From assembly GCA_946479015.1 (NCBI GenBank), contig CAMLEQ010000140.1:1-8850 (forward strand): a DNA stretch of 8,850 nucleotides. Direction: 5' to 3'. A program made the translations under genes and the position numbers. This document shows, one piece after another, positions 1 through 8,300 of the stretch; the first letter of the stretch is position 1; every line of letters begins with the position of its first letter. This DNA comes from an uncultured Gemmatimonadota bacterium. Its GTDB lineage: Bacteria; Gemmatimonadota; Gemmatimonadetes; Gemmatimonadales; Gemmatimonadaceae. The notes beneath the pieces are model-generated. The model was not told where the DNA came from and ran no database searches. It worked only from the letters and a program-made list of their open reading frames with translations.

Positions 1-66
1 CGTCACGAAGATCTTCCAGAACTCCGACAGCACGTACCGGTCGAGGGGGTGCAGGCGCAGTCTCAC
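1..66 (-). CDS. Second LptF/LptG (YjgP/YjgQ) family permease, N-terminal fragment
   Basis: Only the first 22 codons are present; the gene runs off the left edge of the window. It is read from a GTG at 66-64 on the minus strand that overlaps the TGA stop of the upstream permease gene as GTGA. The peptide contains LDRYVLSEFWKIF, which matches the usual opening of LptF/LptG permeases (short basic start, then D-R-Y-hydrophobic, leading into the first membrane helix). A perfect GGAGG lies 5 nt upstream of the GTG. In the known Lpt system LptF and LptG form a heterodimer with LptB that extracts LPS from the inner membrane, and the two genes are commonly adjacent. The neighbour here is another member of the family, so this is probably the partner subunit. 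Which is F and which is G cannot be decided. The family call rests on 22 residues plus context. Confidence 0.8.
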   Translation of the reverse strand, partial: MRLRLHPLDRYVLSEFWKIFVT

Positions 67-2024
67 GCGGTCCTCCGCCGGTCCGCGTGGATCCCCACGC
101 GGCGCAGCCAGCGCGCCGAGCGCGCGCGCACCGCGTCCCAGATCTCGGACGCGTCACCGCCGCGCGCCGTCGCTCCCGAGCGCTGCACGCGCGCGAGCAT
201 CAGGATCCCCACCACGGCGAACAGCACGTTCGCCGCCCACATCGCCCAGAAGGGGCTCAGGATCAGCTTGTCGGCCAGCGTCTCCCCCGCGATCAGGCAC
301 ACGTAGTACAGCGCGAACGCCACCAGGCTCACCCCGATCACCAGCCCCACCCCGCCGCGCGGGAAGCGGAGCGCGATGGGCGCGCCGAAGATCACGAACA
401 CCACGCACGCCGCGGCGAGGGCGAACTTCTTCTGGATCTCCACCTCGTAGCGGGCCATGGTCATGCGCGCGTCGGCGATGCGCGCCTTGTAGACGTCGAG
501 CTGCCCCGCGCTGGGGAGCGCCGCCAGCCGGACGGGGTTGGGGGGGACGCCGGCGTGCATCTGCGGAGCGAGCAGCACGGAGGGCGTCTGCTTCTTCCCC
601 TTCGCGCCCCGCCCGGTCGCGCTGTCGCGGCGCAGAATGGAGTCCTGCCGCGCCAGCTCCCGCTGCGCCACCTCCGACGGCGTCGGCGTCCGCCGACCGA
701 TCTGCGGCAGCGCCCGCGGCTGCGCCGAGCTCGCCGGCGGAGCCACCGCGTGCGGGCGCGCCGGGGGACGGGCGGGCGCCTTCGTCTTCGCCGTCCCCTG
801 CGCGCCGCGCTTCACCGGGCTCGTCTTCCGCGCCGGCGTGGTCTGCTTCTTCTTCGGCTGCGACGTGGCCTTCGGCGTCGTGTCCCGCAGTGCCTGCGGC
901 AGCGCCCACAGCGGGGTCATTCCGCGCGCGCCCGTCTTCTCCGGCTCGGCGCCGGCGCCCTTCGCCCTCCCTCCCGCGCTGGGCGCGACCGGCCTCGCCG
1001 AAGCGGGGGGCGCGGGCGGCGCCGCCGCCTCCGCCGTCGCCGTCTCCACGCCGAGGCGCGAGATCAGCCCGCACCAGAGCGCGGCCGAGCTCCGGTCCCG
1101 CGGCTGCACCGGCGGCGGCGGCTCCGTGTGCCGCATCTCCCCCGTGGCCGCGTAGTGCGCCGCGTTCGCCAGCGTGGCGCCCAGGTCGAAGTCCGCCACC
1201 TGGAGCTCGTGCGCGCCCTGCCGGTACTGCGAGTCCATCTCGCACACCGTCATCTCGCGCTCCGACTTGTAGCTGTCCTTCTCCGTCTTCTCGAACTGGT
1301 TCGCCACTCCGCGCACCCGCACCAGGTCGGTGGTGAAGTACAGCCGCTGGAGCGTCCCCGGATCGTCGCGCGGCACCTGGAGCACGTAGCCGTGGTGCAG
1401 CGTCATCTGGAGCGTCGTCTGGTCCTGCGTCAGCCCCATCCGGCCGCTGTCCGCGTAGATGGTCTTCCGGCGCGTGGGGTCCTCGAAGTTGTAGATGAAC
1501 ACCTCGCGCAGCTTGTTCGTTGCCTCGTCGATGTGCCCCGGCTTCAGGAACACCTTCCCGGGGATCACCTCGTTGATCACCTGCTCGCGCAGCGCGAAGG
1601 TCGGCTTCTTCCGCGCGATGTCCGTCTCCAGCGTGCGCAGCCGGTGGTTCGAGCGAGGCAGCACCTGGTCGTTGAACAGCAGCATGAGCCCGGCGAGCAC
1701 GAGCCCGCCCAATAGCACCGGGCGCACCAGCGTCACCACGCTCACCCCGCTCGCCCGGAGCGCCGTGACCTCGTTCTCCGCCGCCAGCCGGCTGAACGCG
1801 TACAACACCGCCACCAGCACCGCCATCGGCAGCGTCATCGCCACGATGAACGGGATGGACAGGTAGAACACCTCCCCGATCACCCCCCACCCCAGCCCCT
1901 TCCCAACCAGGTTGCCGAACTGCTTGGCCACCTGATTGAGCAGCAGCAACGCCGTCAGCGCGGACACCGCGAAGGCGAGAGGACCGAGGTGCTCCTTTAA
2001 GACGTAGCGGGTGAGAATCTTCAT
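63..2024 (-). CDS. LptF/LptG (YjgP/YjgQ) family LPS export permease with long linker insertion
   Basis: Inner-membrane permease of the Lpt system, which with LptB extracts LPS and passes it to the periplasmic bridge. The 653-residue protein starts MKILTRYVLKEHL, typical of the family. Probable membrane helices lie at about 13-34, 51-80, 98-118, 533-551, 558-580 and 590-612, the expected three plus three. The family motif AENEVTALRASGVS is at 81-94. The region at about 119-275 fits the periplasmic beta-jellyroll that carries LPS, and the C-terminal block has the usual RGG loop (556-558) and P-F-W-x-M-W (591-596). Members are usually about 350-400 residues; the excess is an Ala/Pro/Lys/Arg-rich low-complexity stretch at about 299-505 (bases 510-1130), between the jellyroll and helix 4. 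The reading frame is intact and codon use matches the rest. No Shine-Dalgarno is visible before the ATG, and the leader lies in a large palindrome. It is first in a unit with a second permease gene overlapping by 4 nt. lptF versus lptG is not resolved. Confidence 0.93.
   Translation of the reverse strand: MKILTRYVLKEHLGPLAFAVSALTALLLLNQVAKQFGNLVGKGLGWGVIGEVFYLSIPFIVAMTLPMAVLVAVLYAFSRLAAENEVTALRASGVSVVTLVRPVLLGGLVLAGLMLLFNDQVLPRSNHRLRTLETDIARKKPTFALREQVINEVIPGKVFLKPGHIDEATNKLREVFIYNFEDPTRRKTIYADSGRMGLTQDQTTLQMTLHHGYVLQVPRDDPGTLQRLYFTTDLVRVRGVANQFEKTEKDSYKSEREMTVCEMDSQYRQGAHELQVADFDLGATLANAAHYAATGEMRHTEPPPPVQPRDRSSAALWCGLISRLGVETATAEAAAPPAPPASARPVAPSAGGRAKGAGAEPEKTGARGMTPLWALPQALRDTTPKATSQPKKKQTTPARKTSPVKRGAQGTAKTKAPARPPARPHAVAPPASSAQPRALPQIGRRTPTPSEVAQRELARQDSILRRDSATGRGAKGKKQTPSVLLAPQMHAGVPPNPVRLAALPSAGQLDVYKARIADARMTMARYEVEIQKKFALAAACVVFVIFGAPIALRFPRGGVGLVIGVSLVAFALYYVCLIAGETLADKLILSPFWAMWAANVLFAVVGILMLARVQRSGATARGGDASEIWDAVRARSARWLRRVGIHADRRRTA
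71..76 (-). promoter_or_regulatory. Shine-Dalgarno for the second permease gene
   Basis: The minus strand reads GGAGGA here, inside the last codons of the upstream permease gene, with five bases between the GGAGG core and the GTG start at 66-64. This strong site decides the GTG start. It also supports translational coupling with the upstream gene, whose stop codon overlaps that start. Confidence 0.7.
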
Positions 2025-2029
2025 ACCGT

Positions 2030-2248
2030 GTAGTGAATGGGACCTAGTCGCTAGAACACCGAACGACGCGTGTGGCGTGTGGGGAACTGACGGGATGAGG
2101 AAATAGGTAGAGCGAGAGTAGGTTTGGATGTAGAGAGAGTTCGCCTACCGCCGAGCCTACACGCGCCGTACCTAGCTCCTCTACCCGTCAGTCTCCCACA
2201 CGCCACACGCGTTTCATGGTGGTCTAGCCACCAGGTCCTACTCCCCAC
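2030..2248. repeat. Long imperfect inverted repeat filling the divergent intergenic gap
   Basis: Bases 2030-2138 pair with 2140-2248 around an axis at 2139 without any gap. By hand count 79 of 109 positions are complementary. The core arms 2066-2094 and 2184-2212 match at 27 of 29 positions; each carries ACGCGTGTGGCGTGTGGG (right arm read on the minus strand) and ACTGACGGG. Of the 30 mismatches, 16 are A/C or G/T, so they would be G-U pairs in RNA of one strand or the other. Each core arm also contains a tandem heptamer CACACGC twice (on opposite strands). The palindrome starts 5 bases before the lptF-like ATG and ends 95 bases before the sprA-like GTG. It may be a decayed foldback/MITE-like element, a structured leader, or two mirrored copies of one promoter region; the sequence alone does not decide. 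A 65-codon reading frame inside it is an artefact of the repeat. Confidence 0.9.
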
Positions 2249-2298
2249 CGACCGTACTCGCTCCCATATTTGACCCAGACCATCAATTTAAGTCTCCT

Positions 2299-2313
2299 TC
2301 GCTCGCCGAGCGA
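2299..2313. promoter_or_regulatory. Short perfect dyad upstream of the sprA-like gene
   Basis: TCGCTCG-C-CGAGCGA is a perfect 7-bp dyad around a single base, ending 30 bases before the GTG start of the sprA-like gene. It could be an operator half-site pair or a small leader hairpin. At this GC content a dyad of this size arises fairly often by chance, so the call is weak. Confidence 0.25.
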
Positions 2314-2334
2314 CCAGCCCGTTCCCTTCCGCCT

Positions 2335-2338
2335 AGGG
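2335..2338 (+). promoter_or_regulatory. Weak Shine-Dalgarno before the sprA-like GTG start
   Basis: AGGG lies five bases upstream of the GTG at 2344. It is the only purine-rich stretch at a suitable distance and supports the GTG start. No in-frame ATG, GTG or TTG occurs between the in-frame TAG at 2173 and this GTG. Confidence 0.45.
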
Positions 2339-2343
2339 CCTGG

Positions 2344-5300
2344 GTGCGTATCTCCCGATCGCTCCTGCTCTTCGCGCTGCTCGTCGTCGCCGGGCCGGCG
2401 GTGGCGTTGGGGCAGGGGACGCCCCGCGACACCGCCGCCTCCACTCCGGGCCTCGGCGTTCGCTTCCCGCCGAGGCGCGACACGCTCGCGCTCCCCATCC
2501 CGTCCGCGCTCCTCCCGTTCGGGCGACTCGCCCCATCGCGGACGCCGGCGGCGATCGTGGCCGACGCGCGCGCGGCCGCGCTCTCGCGCGCGATCGTCGC
2601 CAGCCAGGCCTCCCTCTGGGGGGAGACCGTCGCCGGAGCGCTACGCGGGGCCGGCGTCCCGGGCACCGGGGGCGCCGCGCCGTCCGATGCGACCGTCGTG
2701 CCCCAGCTTCCCGCCGCGCCCCAGATCCCGGCCCCCCAGCCCAGAAACGGCACCGACATCTTCGGCCAGCACGCCAACCTCGGCTTGCAGCTCCAGTCGC
2801 GCGTCGAGGTGAAGGGGGAGCGCGACCGCAACGAGCGCTGCGTCGCCACCGACTTCCTCACCCCGACAGCGGGGTGTCGCGGCACCTTCCAGCCGCAGTT
2901 CGACTTTCAGTTCGGCGTCCGCACCGGCGGCGTCGTCGCCGACCGCGTGCACGTGAACGTGGACTACGACTCGCAGCGCGAGTTCGACGCGTCCAACAAC
3001 ATCTCCGTCTACTACGAGGGGAAGCCGGACGAGATCCTGCACCGCCTCGAGCTGGGGAACGTCTCCTTCGTCCCCCCGCCCTCGCGCTTCATCACCGCCG
3101 GCATCCCGAGCGGCAACTACGGCATCCAGGCGATCGGCCAGCTCGGGCCGATGAACTTCCGCGCCATCGCCGCGCAGCAGAAGGGGAACGTCGTCCGCGA
3201 CCGCGTCTTCACCGTCGGCGACCGCACCGTACAGACGATCGACCGCGACATCGAGGACTACCAGCTCGAGCGGCGGCGATTTTTTTGGGTCCTTGACCCA
3301 AAAAGATTGTCCTCATCGTACCCCAACATCGACATCCTCGATCCCTCGCTCCCCGCGCTCGCGGCGCGCCTCCCGCCATCGGAGCGCCCCCGGCGCGTGC
3401 TCGTCTACCGCTACCGCAGCCCCGCCGCCGGCGGGAGCACCGCGCGCGACATCAACGGCCCCTTCGCCGTCACCCGCTACGCCCGCAACACCAACGTCAT
3501 CGGCCCCTACGAGGTGCTCCAGCAGGGGATCGACTACTACATCGATCCCACCAATCTCTGGATCGTGCTCGTGAGCCCCCTCTCCCGCGACGAGCGGCTC
3601 GCCGTCTCGTACACCGTCACGGGACCGGATGGACGCGAGCACGCCGGCGGGATCGGCGGCACCTTCCCGCAGCAGCGCGGCGTGATGGGGCGCGACACGG
3701 TGAACCTGCTCTGGGACAACGAGGTGCTCCCCGGCGACTCGGCGTTCGACCGCGAGATCCGCTCGGCGTACCGCCTGGGCGGGGAGGACCTCCAGCGCCA
3801 GAGCGTGGCGCTCAAGGTGGTGGTGGGGAGCGGCGCGGACCAGGAGAAGCCGGTGGGGGGCTCGCTGGACACCTACCTCCAGCTCTTCGGCCTCGCGCAG
3901 CGAAGCAACTCCTCCACCTTCGACGTGGAGAACCGCCTCTGGCCGCGCGTGGGGGACCCGAACGACGCGCTCACCACCAGCGGTGGGCTCGGCGGCACCA
4001 GCTCCAAGCTGATCCGCGACTACTTCGTCATCTTCCCCTCGCTGATGCCCTTTTCCGATTCGGGACTCGTGCGCCCCCCGAACCCGGCCAACGACTCGCT
4101 CTATCGCACCACCGACGAGGACCTGATCTCCCAGCGCCGCCCTCCCACGCAGTACCGCATCCGCGTGCGCTACTCCTCGGCGGGAGGGGAAGAATCCGGA
4201 TCGCTCATGCTCGGCTCGGTGCAGCTCCGCCCCGGCTCCGAGCGCCTCTTCCTCGACGGGCGGCAGCTCCAGCGCGACGTCGACTACACGGTGGACTACG
4301 AGATCGGGCGCGTCACCTTCAACCGCCCCGACACCCTGTTCGCGCGCCCGCGGCAGGTGAGCGTGCAGTACGAGGAGAACCCGCTCTTCGCCGCCGCCCC
4401 AACCTCGATCCTCGGCCTCGCCGCCGAGTTCCCGAGCGAGCACGGGCTGTTCAGCATCACCGCGCTCTCGCAGTCGCAGCGGACGTCGTTCAACCGCCCG
4501 CCGCTCGGCTTCGAGCCGCAGTCCGCGCTGCTCGCCGGCGTGAACGGGAACTTCACCTGGCAGAGCACTCTGCTCACGCGCCTCATCGACAAGCTCCCCC
4601 TCGTGGACGCCACCACCCCGTCCACCGTGAACGTGCAGGGGGAGTTCGCCACCAGCCGCCCGCAGCACAATTCGGCGGGGGCGGCGTACGTGGAGACGTT
4701 CGAGGGGGAGGGGGGCGTCCCCGTGTCGCTCCAGGAGACCGCGTGGCGCATCGGGAGCCAGCCGGCGATCCAGGGCTCGGGGCTCACCCTCGGCGGCGTC
4801 GGCTACGATTTCTCCCTCGACAGCGCCACCACGCTCGCGTGGCAGAACCTGGGCACCGTGCAGGATCCCATCACGCGCACCGGGACCGCGGTGCAGTTCT
4901 TCCCCGAGCAGATCGACTCGCAGTTCGTGTTCATCGGCGGGCAGACCTTCCGCGCGCCGGAGACGGTGCTCTGGCTCGACCTGTACCCGCCCAACGTGGG
5001 CGGGCTCAGGGATCCCTCCGGGCGCGCGCGCTGGCTCCTCCCCCCCGGGGGCGGACGCCCCTGGCGGTCGATCAGCCAGTCGCTCGACCCCAACGGCGTG
5101 GACCTGTCGCACGTGGAGCAGCTCGAGTTCTGGGCGCTCATCGACACCAGCGAGGTGGCGCGCCGGAAGAATCCGGTGCTCGTGTTCGACTTCGGCGAGG
5201 TCTCCGAGAACAGCATCGCCTTCGGCCCCGAGACGCTCACCGTGCGCCAGCCCGTCCCCTCCGGCGGCGGGGACACCGTGTACACCGGGCGCCGGCTCGT

Positions 5301-8300
5301 GGGCTTCGACCGCCTCGACACCGAGCGCGACCCGGTGACGCAGTCGTTCGACGTGGCGCGCAACGACAACGGGATCCCCGGCGACGTGGTGGACTCCATC
5401 GTCGTGCGCAACACCCTCAACGGGCGCGTCGAGCAGGCGGCGCGCTTCCCCGTCTGCCGGCGCGGCGACGAGCCCGTGCTCCCCCTCGGCGACGCGAACG
5501 CCGACTGCACCGTGGGGAACCGCCGCCTCGACGAGGAGGACCTCGACCGCGACGGCTTCCTGAACCTGCACGGCGCGGGGGCGCGGAACTCCGAGCAGCT
5601 CCTGCGCTACGTGGTGAACCTGGGAGACGCCGGCTCGTACACCAAGACCGGGCGCTGCTACCGCGACATGACCGACACGTCGGCCACCGCCCCCGGCCCG
5701 CGCACCTTCTGCTGGGTGAAGTTCCAGCGCCCCTTCGGCGCGCCCGACGCGCGGATCAACGATCCACTCGTCAGGCGCATCCGCTCCGTGCGCCTCACCA
5801 TGGTGGGGGGGGACGGGCGCGCCGCGGGGGACTTCTCCCGGATCGCCATCGCGCGCCTCCGCTTCGTCGGCGCGCCGTGGACGAAGCGCACCGAGAGCGC
5901 GATCGCCGGGATCGGCGGCACGCGCATCGACGCGCCGGGGACGGTGATCGCCACCACCGTCGGCACGCAGGACCGCGACGCGCGGTTGCAGTACGAGTCC
6001 CCGCCCGGCGTCACCGACGAGCCGGACAGCAAGGGGAGCGTGTACTCGCCGGGGACGATCCAGGTGAACGAGAAGTCGCTCCGACTCCTGGCGGTGAACC
6101 TCCCGCTCTACCACCGGGCGGAGGCGTACTACCGCTTCCCCGAGGGGGAGAAGAACTTCATGGGGTACCGCGAGCTGCGCGTGTGGGCGCGCGGGCGCGA
6201 CAAGGGGTGGGGGACGAACGGGGACCTGGAGTTCTACATCAAGATCGGGCGCGACGCGGACAACTTCTACCTGTTCCGCACCCCGGTGAACCAGGGCCCC
6301 GGGCGCGACGCGTGGCTCCCCGAGGTGAGCGTCGACTTCCGCCGCTTCTACGAGCTGCGCGCGCGCGTGGAGAACGCGTACCTGCACGGCGGCGAGGCCG
6401 TCGCCTGCCACGGGCTCGACTCGGCGCTCATCGCCAACTCCGAGCTCCCCACCGCCCCCGGCACCAGGCGCTTCGCCGCGTGCGACGGCGGCTACATGGT
6501 GTACACGAGTAACCCCGCCGTGAGTCCGCCGAACCTGGCGGCGGTGCAGGAGATGGCGGTGGGGATCCTGCGCGTGAGCGAGGAGGGGAAGGGGAGCGGC
6601 GGGAGCATCGCCCCCACCGACTCCCTCGAGCTGTGGGTGGACGACATCCGCCTGACGAGCGTGGTGAACGACCCCGGCTACGCCGGGCAGATCGGGGTGA
6701 ACGTGGTGGCCGGCGACCTGGGCACCTTCCAGGTGAGCGCCAGCCGGCGCGACCAGAACTTCCGGCAGCTCGGCGAGCAGCCCACGTTCATGGCCGACGA
6801 CCAGCTCGCGCTCTCCTCATCGGTTCGTCTGGACAAGTTCCTCCCGCGCTCCGTGGGGCTCGTGCTCCCGCTCACCGTGACGCACACGCGCACCGGGGGG
6901 ACGCCGCTCTTCCTCTCCAGCTCCGACGTCACCGCCGACGCGGTGGGGGACGTGCGGGCGCCGAGCAACTCGGCCACGAGCTGGGCGCTCACCGCCAGGC
7001 GCGCGACGCCGATGGAGCACGGGGCGCTCGCGCCCATCGTCAACAACCTGTCGCTCACCACCACGTACGTCACCGCCAACTCGCGCAGCGAGTTCCAGAC
7101 CGGGCGCACCTCCGCCTTCTCGAGCGCGCTCGACTACGACCTCGTGTCGCAGGCGCGCACCACGCGCACGCCGGGATTCGTCCGGAAGCTGATCGACCAC
7201 CTGCCGGGGTGGCTGAAGAACAGCGAGCTGCTGCGCTCCATGCACGACGCCACCATGCGGTGGAACCCCACCCTCGTGCGCCTGACGAGCACCTACGCGC
7301 GGAACAGCGACACGCGCGAGTCGTTCGCGCTCCCCGTGGTGCTGGGGACCGACACCGCGCGCGTGGTGCGCGGGCTGGACGATGTGTGGCGCAACACCGG
7401 CGCGATCGAGCTGCGCCCCTTCAACACGCTGAGCGCGCGCTGGGACATCTCGTCGCTGCGCGACCTCCGCGACTACGGCGACAGCACCGGCGTGGGCGTG
7501 GTGGCCGGCGGGGAGCGCGAGCGCTTTCTGGGGATGGACGTGGGGCTCGAGCGGGAGCGGCAGATGTCCGCCGTGGTGAGCGCGGTGCTCCCGCTCACCG
7601 CGTGGGTGAAGCCGCGCGTGGATTTCACCACCAACTTCTCCGTGCTCCGCGACCCCAACACCCCCAACCTGCTGCGCGCGGACGGGGACACCGCCGGGGA
7701 GTTCCGCCTCCCGCGGCGGCTCTCGAACGGGCAGGGGCTCGCCGTCACCGCCACCTTCGACATCCCGCGCGCGATCGGGATGTACGCCAGCGACTCCAGC
7801 GCGCTGCGTCCGCTGGCGAAGGTGCTCTCCCCCATCGACGTGCAGTGGCGCCGCGACCTGCGCTCCACCTTCGATGGCGTCCCCTTCGACCCGTCGCTCG
7901 GCTACCAGCTCGCGCTCGGCGGCGTGGGGAGCTTCCGCGAGGTGGACGGGATCCCCGCCACGAGCGCCGGCGTGTCGCGGAGCCTCGTGCTCTCGCACAG
8001 CCTGTATCTCCCCCTCGGGATGACGCTGCTCAACCGGTACAGCCGGGTGCGGAGCACCTCGTGGTCGCGGATCCTCCAGATCCAGACGCTGCTCCAGGCG
8101 GAGCAGGAGACCTTCCCCGACCTGAGCCTCCGCTGGAGCTACAATCTTCCTCCCGCGCTGCGCGACATCGTGAGCAGCGTGGGGGCGCAGGTGGGGGCGC
8201 GGGTGACGAAGTCCAAGAGCTTCCAGCCCACGGCGGGCGACCAGACGTTCATCCCGGGGCTCGGTCTACGCATCGAGCAGACGCTGAGGCAGTACCCGCT

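Noticed and set aside
49..306. An 85-codon plus-strand frame at the left edge
   Set aside because: It overlaps the 3' end of the Lpt permease gene on the other strand and shows no protein-like features.
87..1715. A 542-codon open frame on the plus strand opposite the Lpt permease gene
   Set aside because: Arg/Ala/Pro/His-rich translation with no family features; an antisense shadow caused by high GC. The minus-strand frame has clear membrane helices and family motifs.
2051..2248. A 65-codon minus-strand frame in the intergenic gap
   Set aside because: It lies entirely inside the inverted repeat, has no ribosome-binding site and no recognisable sequence; it reads through both arms of the palindrome.
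2265..2275. Possible promoter elements before the sprA-like gene: CATATTTG (near the Bacteroidetes TAnnTTTG box) and TTGACC
   Set aside because: The first lacks its T and an upstream TTG at the right distance; the second has no -10 hexamer at 16-18 bp. The promoter consensus of this organism is unknown, so no promoter is called.
3279..3307. Intrinsic terminator inside the sprA-like gene
   Set aside because: On both strands the T-run comes before the stem and the A-run after it, the reverse of a terminator, and the stem has only five G-C pairs.
3313..6411. A 1032-codon open frame on the minus strand opposite the sprA-like gene
   Set aside because: Composition is dominated by A, R, E, G, V and H with no recognisable domains, and the sense strand encodes conserved SprA motifs throughout. 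It is a long GC-driven shadow.
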